Assembly: GCF_051020955.1 (NCBI RefSeq)
Contig: NC_135016.1
Coordinates: 29,359,131-29,423,130, forward strand
Direction of reading: 5' to 3'
DNA length: 64,000 bases
From: Megalopta genalis
Lineage: Eukaryota > Arthropoda > Insecta > Hymenoptera > Halictidae
The translations under genes were made by a program, and so were the position numbers. Below the pieces are notes generated by a model that saw only the letters and a list, made by a program, of their open reading frames with translations, did no database searches and had not been told where the DNA came from. Shown here one piece after another: positions 23,261 to 35,992 of this stretch. How positions within the stretch are numbered: the first letter of the stretch is position 1; every line of letters begins with the position of its first letter.

Positions 23261-23498
23261 GGCGGCGCTCTTTTAAAATCATAAATATTTGTAGAATATT
23301 TGATAAGTAATTACAACCTGATGCAATAATTGTGGTAGATGCAAGTACTACAAAAAGTTTATTTATACAAAAATCAGTAATACAAAATTAATAATCTGCA
23401 ATGGTGTGATTACACAAGTCGTGCGAACGGCTCGAAGGCTGCGCGAGCTTGTTTACGTTTTCGGCCCAAAATTCTCGAACGTGAATCTCGTAGGTTAA

Positions 23499-24346
23499 GG
23501 GGTTGAAACAACCTGATCGCGAAACTCTGTCCTCGATAATTTTCCAGTAAGAAACCAACTTTGTGTACATTTAAAATAAAATATCGAACAGTCCGCTTCG
23601 ATCGACGGTCGAATTTAGCGGATACCGTTCGAAATCCCCGTCACGAGTGAAACTCGTTATACGGGAAGGGGTTAATTGTTTCGCGGAGCGTATTCGAGCA
23701 ATTATGATAGACGATTGATTCGTTTGATCGAGTGCTTCCCACCGGCCGAAAGAGAACAATCAATAAATTATGCCGAAACAAAAACGGTCCCGTGTCGAGC
23801 GACAATTTCAATTCGATTATATTTTCGCCGCGGTCCGCTCGGAATCGGCCGGGCACGATCGATCGATCAAAGGTAGTTAATAGCCCGATGTACATACATA
23901 CACTCTTCTTTCCCGGGGTGTCCGCGTTTCCTGTAGTCGCGTGCGAACAGTTTTTCGCGGAAGCGGCAGCTGCGCCAACATCGATTGCATTTTGATTCCG
24001 CTTTTGTGTTTGCACGACAACGCCGACGCCCAACACCGCCATAATTCACGTGGCCACGATGCGTCCCGATTATTCGCATGAACGTGTCACACGAAACCGG
24101 CCAACCCTTTCCTCTCCTCCGCGTTCCCGTGTATCTCTCTATCACGGCTGTCACAAAACTCGATATAATTGCACGGCCGATGTGGATCAAAGCAAATTAT
24201 CGGCGGGAACGTTCTAGTCGCACGGCAGCCGTACGTTTAGGCGCACCGATCGGATTAACTCGACGCGGAAACGCGGCGTCCAATTACACACATAGCTTTT
24301 TCACACCTACGGACAACGATCTTTTTGGACCACCGGGGTAATCATA
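23499..24346. other. GC-richer intergenic DNA, no supported gene
   Basis: Several overlapping open frames exist on both strands, up to 133 codons, but none has a domain, signal peptide or convincing splice context. They overlap each other as expected from GC-rich non-coding DNA. Confidence 0.4.
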
Positions 24347-24750
24347 GTATACAGGGTGTCCCAAAAATGTCTCGCAATCCGGAAATGGCGGGTTCCTCGG
24401 ATCATTTGAAGCAGCTTCTTCCTTTACAAAAATTTTCTCCGAGGCACCGTTAACGAGTTATTAACGAAAAACAGTGACCAATGAGAATCGAGTACGGCTG
24501 ACGCGAGGCGGCCCAGTTAACCAGCGCACGAAGCCCAGTTCCGCTCATTGGCTCGGTCGCCTCGCGCCAGCTGAGCTGTGATTCGACCGCCTCGACCGCT
24601 GGCGACGTTGGCTCATTGGTCACTGTTGTTCCTTAATAATTCGTTAATGGTGCCTCGGAGAAAATTTTTGTAAAGGAAAAAGTTGCTTCGAATGACCTGA
24701 GGAACACGCCACTTTCGGATTGCGAGACATTTTTGACACACCCTGTATAT
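24347..24750. mobile_element. GGTGTCCC-family foldback MITE, copy C
   Basis: Starts TATACAGGGTGTCCCAAAAA and ends with the near complement TTTTTGACACACCCTGTATA. Arms of about 150 bp include GCAATCCGGAAATGGCG, TTTTCTCCGAGGCACCGTTA and GTGACCAATGAGA, with a GC-rich centre. No coding sequence. Confidence 0.85.
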
Positions 24751-24848
24751 TTTGTTTTAATTAATCCCTTGTTGTACCATTGTCATACCATCTTATTGAA
24801 AGAAGATGATAATTTATATTTTTCGTATTCCGACATTTACGCGAACGA

Positions 24849-25298
24849 TTAACCCTTTCGCGCCGAGCGCCGCATATATGAATTTATAGCAAAAATGATA
24901 AAAGATCGGATTCGTTTTATGAGTGCAAAGATTGCGATGTTGGCCTTTGTATAGATCCTTGCTGTCAAATATATCACACAGAATTATATTATTAGTTTTT
25001 ACATATTATTATCTTTTAATCATTTTCGTCTAGTTATTAATTATATTAAACATTTAATCGTTAGGCTTTGTAATTATAGAAATACCTATGTTACCTATGA
25101 TTTTGTAAGTCTTTTTAAATTAAAAATGTAAATATACTTGTTATATTAGAGCAACGATTGTTTTATTCGGCACGGTTATTATTTAAGACTTGGAACAACA
25201 TGTATACAAAAACCACGCGCACTGTGCATATTTTTGGAGCGAGTTTCCGTTCGGCGACAGTACTTCGGCGGATGGAGCTGCCGTAGCGAAAGGGTTAA
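24849..25298. mobile_element. TTAA MITE (CCCTTTCGC family), copy 1
   Basis: TTAACCCTTTCGCGCCGAG at the left and CTGCCGTAGCGAAAGGGTTAA-type complement at the right: 13-bp ends, 450 bp. The interior shares CGATGTTGGCCTTTGTATAG and GAGCAACGATTGTTTTATTC with the copy at 48786-49275. Confidence 0.88.
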
Positions 25299-25580
25299 AT
25301 ATTGATGACGAGAGAACGGAATTCTATTTCGACTTAAAAGAACGGAATAACATTTATACTCGATAGATCATTTGCTAGAAATTTTCACCACGAGAACCTG
25401 TTTTTCATCGATTACCGCGTCTTCCCCTGGTTACTGGAACATTATTACGTAGAAGACGTTAAGAATTTTTTTCAATAAAATATGATCTGTAATTTTTTAC
25501 ATTTATTTTATACAGAATTTGTTCGAATTCGTAATATGTAACGCGAAGCAAAACCGAGTTGTTCGGACCGGATTGGCAGA

Positions 25581-25815
25581 TTAACCCTTTGCACTCGAAG
25601 CTATTTTAACTGTAAATATAAAATCATTTTTCTAACTTACAGTATTTCTATTTTATATGACGAAATGCATTTTATGCATATGAAATTGACCCTTGGGACT
25701 CGCGCAACAGTTACACTCTTAATAATTTTTTGAATCTATAAACTTTGTTAATATCAAAATCATCTTAAAAGGTGATATAACAAATTTTAGTCAGAACTCG
25801 AGTGCAAAGGGTTAA
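25581..25815. mobile_element. TTAA MITE (CCCTTTGCACTCGA family)
   Basis: An 18-bp perfect inverted repeat TTAACCCTTTGCACTCGA / TCGAGTGCAAAGGGTTAA bounds 235 bp of AT-rich, non-coding DNA. Confidence 0.88.
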
Positions 25816-26963
25816 TCGTAAGTTTACAAATTTCCTCGGAATTTGATTTTTTGAACCGTGGTGCACGATGTCTCGAGAAGAACTTCACCGATCGACTTCC
25901 TACCGCAGTGCAATGTTGTCGATTGCGCGAACGTTTCGATGGCGTAGAATTACTGTAAAAAAGGCACGTTCGCAGCTATCTATTAAAAGCGATAGATCTT
26001 GAGACCTTTGATCAGACTGCAGAATCTCATCAGCAGATACCGACGATACTATAAAAGGACCCTTTGAACAACTTTCGTAATTTGTCTCGGAGTGATTCAC
26101 AATTTAACGAGATTAAGATCGCCGGATTGCCGTCTTATAATTTCCCAAGCATCGCTTGCTCGGGCATGCCGAAGCTATCCATCATCCTCTCTCGCAGTTC
26201 TTTCCGAAATATGAAGCACGAAAGATCTTCGCAGTTCATAAAATAATTTAGCTCATCTCGCTAATGAACATCGAATCGGTATACGTATACATAGCTTATA
26301 CCGAGCTTTGTATTTAACGTTACTGCATCAATAAACCGGCTCGATTTTAATTAATTCGTCGAAAATTAAAACGTGGATACCGAAAACTGATTTTCTCATA
26401 TCAAATATTACCTTCTCGATGATCCGCGCGATCGCAATTAATTCGGATGCACGAGGCAACGATCGGCAGAGATTAAAGTAGTTACGACGAGGCTTGCTTT
26501 TGTTTCGGGGCGAGACCAGCGGGAAGTGACAATTTGCAGCGTTTCTTAATAAATAATGTAACGAGACTCGCAGCTATCCTGCCAGCGATGTGTATAAACG
26601 CGGAACTGCTTCAGGCCACTTCGAGTAATGACCTCTTCAGAAAAGGTAAAAGCTGTCCGGGGAGTGAATTCGTCGTCGTCTCCTTTTTGGTTTGCCCCCC
26701 AAACTTTCATTTTAGTGCTTACTATAAACACAGGTTTCAACGGAACAGCATTTTCGTTCGACCGAGACCAAGACCGATTCTCAAAATTATTCATGGCACT
26801 AGACATCCGGAGATATACCCATTACGGTTCGTGGATTAGCAGTTTATCCGCCGACTTTGTTTACAGTTTCTCGAAACGATCGGAGATTTCTTAATCGATT
26901 CTTTAATAACGAGCGTAATAGGCTCGTTATTTAACAGAAAATTGTTAGATTCTTTCTAAATTC
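25816..26963. other. intergenic, no supported gene
   Basis: No domain-bearing frame or splice pattern is seen. Overlapping frames near 26546-26894 run on both strands and are not credible. Confidence 0.4.
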
Positions 26964-27572
26964 CTTCTATTATACTTTATTGTATTTTATTCTATTCTAT
27001 TCTATTGTATTCTATTTTATTATATTCTATTATATTCTATTATATTTTATTCTATTTTATTTGATTCTATTCTATTTTATTCTACTCTATTTTATTCTAT
27101 TCCATTTTATTCTATTCTATTTTATTATATTTTATTTGATTCTATTCTATTTTATTCTACTCTATTTTATTCTATTCCATTTTATTCTATTCTATTCTAT
27201 TTTATTATATTTCATTTGATTCCATTCTATTTTATTCTACTCTATTTTATTCTATTCCATTTTATTCTATTCTATTCTATTCTATTTTATTATATTTTAT
27301 TTATTCTATTCTATTTTATTCTACTCTATTTTATTCTATTCCATTTTATTCTATTCTATTCTATTCTATTTTATTATATTTTATTTGATTCCATTCTATT
27401 TTATTCTATTCTATTTTATTCTATTCTATTTTATTCTATTCTATTTTATTCTATTCTATTTTATTCTATTCTATTTTATTCTATTCTATTTTATCCTATT
27501 CTATTTTATTCTATTTTATTTCATTCTATTCTATTTTATCGTATTCTATTTTATTCTATTTTATTTTATTGT
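26964..27572. repeat. (TTCTA)n pentanucleotide microsatellite, about 0.6 kb
   Basis: Long TTCTA/TTTTA tract with higher-order variants (TTCCATTTTATTCTATTCTA). Reading frames through it (FILFYFIL-like peptides) are artefacts. Confidence 0.97.
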
Positions 27573-28240
27573 ATGTTACGGATCACTTGTAATCCGCAAG
27601 GAAATCAATAAAGTTTATAGATATAACACGGTCTTAAAAGATCAATTACCGTTAGTTGAAGTACGAAATACACGCATATTGAATCGCGAATGATTATAAA
27701 CGGTACGAAATTGTAGGACGATTCTTATTAGGAAAATGTTAGCGAGGGAAAACCGGAGACTGCGATTACGACAGTGACAAATCATCGTTGCAAATGGAAA
27801 CCTGATTTTCGGTCGAATATTCATAAGAAACAGAGGCAGAAATAGCGGAATAACGGGTCAGTTGGGACAAAATCAATAACACCATGGCGTTCACGTGTTG
27901 CTCTCATTTCCGGTCGCGCTTCGCAGCGCCTAATGGACACGTTTCGTTCGCATTGTAAGCAACGCGGACCATCCCTGCATCGAAAACATTAATTTTACGC
28001 GTGACACGAGATAACATGGCTCTTTCTAGGAAAAACCGGGCGAAAAAAGTGACGCCGAAGTCGGGCATAAAAATGCATCGAGTCTAAAGCATCTGCACGA
28101 TTTATGTGCATGCGCGACGAACAAATGAGCCCCAAAGAAAATAAAAACTTTATCGAGCACACGTAAGCCAGGGACGAATAAAGTTCGCGAGATCGAAAAA
28201 GAATTACGGTCCACGTAATGGAGTACAAAGATACGAATGC
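27573..28240. other. intergenic, no feature seen
   Basis: No gene or repeat that I can support lies between the microsatellite and the MITE array. Confidence 0.4.
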
Positions 28241-29093
28241 GGTAATGTCTCCCTAACTGACGCTCGGATTGTCCACAAAAATGGACAATTTGAGAAGAAG
28301 AGATACGATTATTCGAGTCTTGCGTTTTTATAGTTATTGAGAATCGGTAATAATAAAAACAAGGCGCAAGACTCAAATTAGTCGTATCTCCTCTTCCCAA
28401 ATTGTCTATTTTTCTCCACAATCTGAGCCTCAATTAGTACAGTTAATTACTGTACAGTAATGTCTCCCTAACTGATGGATTGTGCAGAAATATGGACAAT
28501 TTGAGAAGAAGAGATACGATTATTCGAGTCTTGCGTTTTTATAGTTATTGAGAATCGGTAATAATAAAAACAAGGCGCAAGACTCAAATTAGTCGTATCT
28601 CCTCTTCCCAAATTGTCTATTTTTCTCCACAATCTGAGCCTCAATTAGTACAGTTAATTACTGTACAGTAATGTCTCCCTAACTGATGGATTGTGCAGAA
28701 AAATGGACAATTTGGGAAGAGGAGACACGATTATTCGAGTCTTGCGCCTCGTTTTTACAGTTGTTGAGAATCGGTAATAATAAAAGCAAGGCGCAAGACT
28801 CAAATTAGTCGTATCTCCTCTTCCCAAATTGTCTATTTTTCTCCACAATCTGAGCCTCAATTAGTACAGTTAATTACTGTACAGTAATGTCTCCCTAACT
28901 GATGGATTGTGCAGAAAAATGGACAATTTGGGAAGAGGAGACACGATTATTCGAGTCTTGCGCCTCGTTTTTATAGTTGTTGAGAATCGGTAATTATAAA
29001 AACAAGGCGCAAGGCTCAAATTAGTCGTATCTCCTCTTTCCAAATTGTCCATTTCTGTGGACAATCTGAGCGTCAATTAGAGAGACATTACTG
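28241..29093. mobile_element. head-to-tail array of four palindromic MITEs
   Basis: Four units of 211-216 bp start at 28241, 28455, 28667 and 28883. Each is itself a near-perfect hairpin. It begins GTAATGTCTCCCTAACTGA, has AAATGGACAATTTG and its complement AAATTGTC(T/C)AT in opposite arms, and carries GAGTCTTGCG...CGCAAGACTC at the centre. The outer ends are GGTAATGTCTCCC and GAGAGACATTACTGT. Units 1-2 and 3-4 resemble each other most. Single copies are at 22247 and 44477. Confidence 0.9.
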
Positions 29094-29097
29094 TTTA

Positions 29098-29428
29098 CGG
29101 TAAGGAACAAAAGTGTTCGCACACCTTTTGAAACTGGCCTAAACGAGTTGAATTTGTTTGAAAATGTTAGAGAAACTAATTCACTGTACATCGGTGCTCA
29201 TTTCCATGATGCACTCTGCCGATGAACGCAATTTTTCAGATCTTGGTTATAGGCTCGGATGAAAAAGTGAGGAAACGATCTTTACATTTTCTCATTCGAA
29301 ATAATTGCAAACTTAAAATCAAAGCATTTCAGTCATTGTACAATGAACTAGTTCCTCCAGCACTTACAAAACGAATTCATGTCATTTAGACCAGTTTGAA
29401 GAAGTGTGAACACTTTCGCTCTTTACCG
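29098..29428. mobile_element. TA-flanked, Tc1-like MITE
   Basis: The left end is CGGTAAGGAACAAAAGTGTT, then CGCACACCTTTTGAAACTGG. The right end read inward is CGGTAAAGAGCGAAAGTGTT, then CACACTTCTTCAAACTGG. TA lies on both sides (29096-29097 and 29429-29430). It is 331 bp with no coding sequence. It directly adjoins the MITE array ending at 29093. Confidence 0.7.
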
Positions 29429-31130
29429 TAAATTCCAAAGATTCAGACTGGAAGTTGAATCGACGTAGAAACGAATACTTTTGCAGCATTTCTCTTGCAC
29501 AAAGAGTTCATGAACGTGCGAAACCCTTGACATGCTAGTCGCGGATAAAAACCAAAGGATCGCGACAACAAAACCAATTTTATGCGACTGTGGCGCGCAT
29601 CGGTGTTGCTCGGAAATGGGGAAGGTAGCTCGAGAATCTTTCGAACGAATTTGTATCGCGAGTAACTCCGCGATAAATATTGCACAATAACATGCACCGA
29701 CAAACGTCGCGTTACAAGAAAACAATGCGAATTACGGAACAATGGTGGAAGGGACGCGAGCACGCGAGCATTTCCGTTACCGTTTCGATGGAACGAGCTT
29801 TTTCATAAACGAGAAACCGTTGCACGCACATTTCCCCCCGCGCGAGAACAAACGGCGGGCCGAGCAATTAAACTTTTCTGCGCGACTCGTATAATATTTT
29901 GTTTCAATTAGTATCGACGGCGGGCGTGCCGGGCGACACCGAGCCGCGAAATATATTTTTCAATCGCATTACCGAGACACGGGCCGGGGTTTCTCGTTCT
30001 GGCGCGTACGTTCGCGCGAGAACGGGAACCGAGAAACTCGAAACCGGGAAAAGCGTAACGCCGGCGAGCCACTTCGAAGCGAAATTGAAAATGGAATTTA
30101 CGGCGGGTCGCTCTTTTGAAACGAGCATTTTTGAAAGATCGAGCGGCGCGGTCGGCGGAATTGGTCGGACGTAGCGCGGTCGAGCTCCGAAAACAATGTT
30201 TCCGTTTTACAAGCGCGGAAGCTCGCTCCGAGAATCAAAAGTATTTTATAGCGACAGAGGAAACCACTTTGCGTGCCAAATGGACAAGCGAAATGAACAA
30301 TTTTTCTGCTGATATATCTGCCGCGGTATTTTATGTAGAACAGACAATTCCAAGATGCAGGAATCGCACCGGAATCTTTTTTTTCTCTCGTGCAACAATG
30401 CAGTTTATATACGTTAGTGTACGAGAAATGTGCGCGAAGCGTAGACTGCGGATCTTCGTGCAAAATAGACATTTTCTTTGTCGGTTGCATCAAACAAGAG
30501 CCAAATAGGAGTTCCTTTCTTTCTTCGATCGATTTAGTAAGATGAAAATAATTCATAAACAATGTTGAGTTTTACGAATTTGTCTGATGTTTTACATTTC
30601 ATCGACTAATTTTTACGATAAATTCGTAAAATCCACGGTCTAGTAAAGTGCTGGAAACTGGCAGGAATTAAAGTACACTCGAACCTGTTTTTGTGCGATT
30701 TCTTTTTCCTATGATTTCTTTTACGCGACCGTTTTTATGCGAAGTATGCAAAAAAATTGTCATCGAAATACGTGGTACGTATGAAAAGAGCGTGATGAGA
30801 AGTAAACAAATATGGAGACTACCTTGCCGTACGGTTGTCTGAACTTCAAATGTGTTCTTCAAATGTGCTTCATCATTATATTACGTACTGCATCAGCCAA
30901 TTACGTTACGCATGTAGGGTAAGTGTGTCAATTACCAGACCTATTAAAGCGACGCCCGAACTTTTTGACAAATTAAATAGTTTCTTGTTGATCGCTATGA
31001 AAATTACAAAATTACATTTTGCTTAAAAAATGCAATATCTTTAATTTAATAACGTTATCATTAAATAGGAGTAAAATTATTGTAAAAACACTGTGACGAG
31101 GGAAGGCCACAGTAACTGATGAAAAACAGA
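29429..31130. other. intergenic, no supported gene
   Basis: A GC-rich patch at about 29800-30180 gives overlapping frames on both strands, and the rest is AT-rich. No domains or splice structure are recognised. Confidence 0.4.
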
Positions 31131-31550
31131 TTTAATACTATATAAATATACAGTATTTATTGTGTGTACTATATTATACAGTACATAAATACTATACTAT
31201 ATAAATATACAGTATTTATTGTGTGTACTATATTATACAGTACATAAATACTATACTATATAAATATACAGTATTTACTGTACTATATTATATAGTACAT
31301 AAATACTATACTATATAAATATACTATTCTCATAAATATACTACATAGTGTAGTGTTATATTATATAGTATATTTATACTGTATATATATATATTTTTTT
31401 TTTATATTTATATAGTATATTTATATAGTATAGTATTTATATACGATATAATATAGTACAGTAAATACTATTTATTTATATATATATTATATTATACATT
31501 ACTTAATTTATAATAAATATAGTACAGTAATACTATATATTTATATAGTA

Positions 31551-31600
<50 letters not shown>

Positions 31601-31640
31601 TATACATTACTTAATTTATAATAAAATAAATATACTATAT
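31131..31640. repeat. TACTATATAAATATACAGTA-type AT repeat
   Basis: Two or three tandem copies of a roughly 60-bp unit (ATAAATATACAGTATTTATT then GTGTACTATATTATACAGT), grading into (TA)n tracts. Confidence 0.85.
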
Positions 31641-33209
31641 TACATAATTCTCTCCACTGAATTAGCAAATGATCGATTGAGTGAACAACTTCTAAATGTA
31701 TGATGATTATATTTAATTACATATTTTAATTATATAAGATAATTAATATCGTAGATAATTATATCGATAATTAATATAACTAGCAAAAGCTAGGCTTTCT
31801 CGAGTCCCGAATTAGTTTTGCGTTCAGGAGAATGCGTTGCGTCGCCGATGCGTTCGCGAACGTTGAACCGGGTGCAAGACAGAACGATAACGGCGTCAAA
31901 GAAAACCCATTGGGACGAAGCGATGCGACGACTGTAGTTCCTTGAAAATTCCGTCGTCAGACTGCGCAACCGCCCGTATTTACATTGCTAATGAAATTCC
32001 ACTTCCGCTCTCTATTCCTCGAAGTGGCAATGCGGAAGACCCTTCCGCCGGCCCAGTGCGTTTCCTTTTGTTCCTGCGCACACCACCGGTCGCTTATTTC
32101 ACGCGTAAAAAAGTTGCCCGGGCGAAGAATGGAGAACGACGATAATTGCCGGAAACTGGGCCAGCGTCCATGGGATCCATTCCCATGGGAAAAATGATGA
32201 ACCAATTCTCGGTGGTAGGTACTCCTTCCTTTTCGTTGCAGCGATAACGAAGTTCGATATATACACACACGTGCGCGTGCACACACACAGACACCATTTT
32301 AGTTACATCTAGATCTTCGAACAAATTTAAAAACGATTTATTTATATATTATATAAATAAATATTATATATTATAAGTATATTATATTATATTTTATAAA
32401 TATTATATATTATTTTTATATTATTTTTTAACGATTTCAGAGAGCAACGTTCATCGAATTAATTTGATTTTCCATGATTTTACGCGGTAAATAAAAGTTC
32501 GATAAAGTTTCGATTTTACGGGAATCGAAATTGCGATCGTTACGCATAATCGCGAACATATTGTAACATATTGTAACATATTGTACCAGTAAAAATTACT
32601 GGTTTCTGATTTCTTCCGTTGCAGTTTCTGACATTATAAAAATGTTTCTACAGGAAATTTGTAGCTAAACTTGCTTAGTCGAGCGTATGCTATAATTAGG
32701 CCGTTAATTACACCGATCTTCACGCAGTTCCAACAAAAATGAATATATCAAATATACCATAGTCAAAGTTTTACAAGAATTTAAAGATACTAATTCATTC
32801 TTCGCAATTTATTAGAGTCATTAAAATAAGAAATGTGTCTCTACCTACTTCTTGCAATTAATACGGACAATTTTTATTTCGCATCAAAATCCGCAGTCTA
32901 ATTACAATAAAAATCGTGCGAAGTTGAAATAAATTCTATCTTATCGTTGCTATAAAACAATTTGCATTGGTCGCGTTTAAGTCTCGGTAGCTCTAATGTT
33001 AACGCGATATAAAAAGAGGGATTCGTATTTACGAAAGAAAAAATTAAAGTTTCAACTATTAAGTTTTTCTTTTTGTTAAGTTTTGACTATTTTTAATCCT
33101 CCGGCATTTCACGAGCAATCGAGAAAATGACTATTTTTAGTAATACGACATTTCACGAGCAGTCGAGGAAATGATTATTCTTAATCGTCCGGACGTCGAT
33201 GTGTTAAAA
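31641..33209. other. intergenic, no supported gene
   Basis: Mostly AT-rich. At 33095-33180 the motif CATTTCACGAGCA(A/G)TCGAG is duplicated once. No gene is seen. Confidence 0.4.
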
Positions 33210-33396
33210 CAGGGGTGTCAAACTCGCGGCCCGATGTAAACAATAATTTAACTTTATATATGTTTATTACAATGTACCAGTCAAAATAAAACTATTTGTT
33301 TCTATGAACATTGATTTTTTTTTGCGGCCCACCTAAAGTTAAGCATTGTTTATTTATTATTATGGCCCAAGTTAGCTTTTGAGTTTGACACCCCTG
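33210..33396. mobile_element. hAT MITE, copy 1
   Basis: A 187-bp element with ends CAGGGGTGTCAAACTC and GAGTTTGACACCCCTG, a perfect 16-bp inverted repeat. It is flanked by an exact 8-bp target duplication TGTTAAAA (33202-33209 and 33397-33404). The end sequence and 8-bp duplication are diagnostic of hAT. Non-coding. Confidence 0.93.
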
Positions 33397-34534
33397 TGTT
33401 AAAATATAAGAAAGTATGTAAAATAGATAAAAAGGAATCGGAAGGTCGCAGAACCGGTACGTTCGTTTAATCACCGGTAATGCCGCAGTCACGTAATTAT
33501 TCCGCGTTCAATATCATCGAACACGGCTCGAACGCGGCCGGCGAAGGTGGAACGCGCGTAGATCACAGGCGACAAACGACGCCGGTTTAATTTATTTGCC
33601 CAAGCAGGCGCGGTAATTTCGTTGCAACGTTGTAACCGGATTACTTTCACGCCACGGCATGGCTGGATGGTTTCTGTCAGTTCAGCCGGCACAGCCGGGA
33701 TGCACTATCTTAATTAATTACTGCGTGCACGGAAGAACTTAATGAATTTCGTACAATGCCGTGTCACGGTAACGAAACGCGTACGCGGATTCGGTTCGGC
33801 CGCTTTGAGAAATGAAGTTTAATGAGGCGAGCAATTAACTTCGCCGGAATATGACACGGTTAATTAGTTCACTTCCGGCCGGCGTTTTGCCGAATCACGG
33901 ATTTAAATTGTTCTCCGCTGTGTTACGCGTTCCTGTAATTTCGTCCGAGGAGACGCGTTTCTCGAGTAATAGAGCAGAGGAGCCAATTACCGTGCCCTGT
34001 CGGCAGCTTTCACGTGTTTTCACGTCTAAAACACTGTTTTAGACTATTGTACCGTTCGATAGCTGACCAGGAAGAACTCATGTGCACAAAATTTCAGCCC
34101 TGTAAGTTGCCCGTGAGGGTAGTTACAGGGTTAAATTAGATTGCGCGCTTTCCCGCTCGTTTCCCGCTTCGGTGGCTTTTAGAAAAAATGTGGCCTTTTT
34201 TGGACATCCAGCCGCGTATTATAGAATTTTTTCAGATTTTTCGATCGCAAGCTGTGGTCACCAAAAAACAAATCGGAAAATTGAAGATTTCTCCGGAACA
34301 AAAATATGGTCATATTTTACATTAATTCCCTGATAAACTGTCACAATCAGCGCGCGTTCAATTTTTCTCGGATTTCTCGTTGGGGTGCGCCGTTTTCCAT
34401 GGAAAATAAAAACCGAATTGTGTCGAAGAAAAGAAATTTACACTTTTCACCGCATTTTTACGACAAGTATAGATTAAGTAATTTGAAACGTTATTACATC
34501 GAAACGAGGAATTTTCTAACTTAGGAAATGCGAT
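33397..34534. other. intergenic, no supported gene
   Basis: No credible coding or repeat structure is seen between the hAT MITE and the TTAA MITE. Confidence 0.4.
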
Positions 34535-34783
34535 TTAACACGTTCCGTGCCACGTGTACCATCGATGGTACACGCTTGCATGTTTACTTAGTGAACTGAA
34601 CAAATTGTTTACAAGAAATTTAGAACCGAAGAATCAATTTCCACCGCAAGAATGGGCGTTGATAAGTTTTTGTTACGTTGTTACGTGTACGAGAATTAAT
34701 AATTGCACGTAATACATCAAGTTTTAGTCAAATATCAAAGTGTGAAGATTCGAGTAAAAAAAGCTCGGCACGGAACGTGTTAA
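34535..34783 (+). mobile_element. 249-bp TTAA MITE (CACGTTCCGTGCC family), copy 1
   Basis: The ends are TTAACACGTTCCGTGCC and GGCACGGAACGTGTTAA. Just inside the left end is a 22-bp perfect palindrome centred on ATCGAT (GTACCATCGATGGTAC core). Copies 2 (36565) and 3 (37754, inverted) have the same length and differ by only a few bases by eye. Confidence 0.93.
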
Positions 34784-35702
34784 GAGAAAGAAAGAATCGT
34801 ATACATCGAAATGTTCGTAATGCTTGCAACATTGAGTTTAAATAAAAATAATTCGATATGTCTCGTACGCGACAAATGTACAGTTAATTAGGCTTGAAGA
34901 TAAAATAAAAGGCGCAGCAATTGGCTATCCCGCAGTAACTGGCTCCACTACCCTAGACGTTGCGTCCTGGAAAACGTTTGTTTCGGAACTGTTCAAGTCG
35001 CGCGAAACTGCCAAATAGTTCACTATTCCGCGCACCGGTTCGCCACAATGCGAATTCGATGAAAATTCCTGCCAATCCGTTCACAGTTCCGCGGACACGC
35101 GGACTGACGGTCGTCCGTGAAACAATTTCACCAAACCGCAGAGACAAAGCACTAATTTTTTTAGAGGAATTTCCATTCGATTCCGACAACAATGCTTCCT
35201 AAATCTGAACTTTCAAACGACTCTACAAAGGATTGCGAATTATAATACAACATCGTAATACATTTTAATGACCATGATCCATCCGACATGTACAATTCGT
35301 GCTGCCTGTTCTACGTACACCCGTTATTCGTAATACACGATAATTACGTAATACCGGGATTCGTTTCAATCTCTACGCCACGGGTTTCTAGCTCCGAACA
35401 ATGTTATCGCATTAAACTGGAATAAGAGGGACAATATCTCTGCATCCACGCCACTTGTACCAAGAATAATTAATATCTCGTTTCGCAAACGAGAAACACG
35501 GCAGACCGCAATTCGGAATGGCCGATTTCTCTGGCTACGCTCGTTTCCCGACCAACACCCCCGCGTCGGGTTACTTTCAAAAGAATGAAGCCACAACGAT
35601 TTAGCCACCGCTAATGTCTACGTATATTTTTATGGAATTTCTTGCAGCATAATTTGCTATTCGATTTCGATAATTTTCCACAGATCGGTGCACAATATAC
35701 AC
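34784..35702. other. intergenic, no supported gene
   Basis: Short GC-richer frames at 34953-35202 occur on both strands and are not credible. No other feature. Confidence 0.4.
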
Positions 35703-35920
35703 CAGGGGTGTCAAACTCGCGGCCCGAGATGAACATTTTTGACGTCAAGTATCAGGACGTAAACAATAATTTAACTTTATATATATGTTTATTACAATGT
35801 ACTAGTCAAAATAAAAATATTTGTTTCTATGAACATTGATTTTTTTTGCGGCCCACCTAAAGTTAAGCATTGTTTATTTATTATTATGGCCCAAGTTAGC
35901 TTTTGAGTTTGACACCCCTG
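35703..35920. mobile_element. hAT MITE, copy 2
   Basis: A 218-bp element with the same 16-bp ends CAGGGGTGTCAAACTC / GAGTTTGACACCCCTG and an exact 8-bp target duplication ATATACAC (35695-35702 and 35921-35928). Relative to copy 1 it has about 31 extra bases after CGGCCCGA. Confidence 0.94.
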
Positions 35921-35992
35921 ATATACACGCTTGCGGACAAGGGTTGAGAAACGCTTTAGACAGATGCGTATTCTTCGGTGTAGGAAACTTTC

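Noticed and set aside
26980..27693. Long hydrophobic frames (FILFYFIL)
   Set aside because: They translate a TTCTA pentanucleotide microsatellite.
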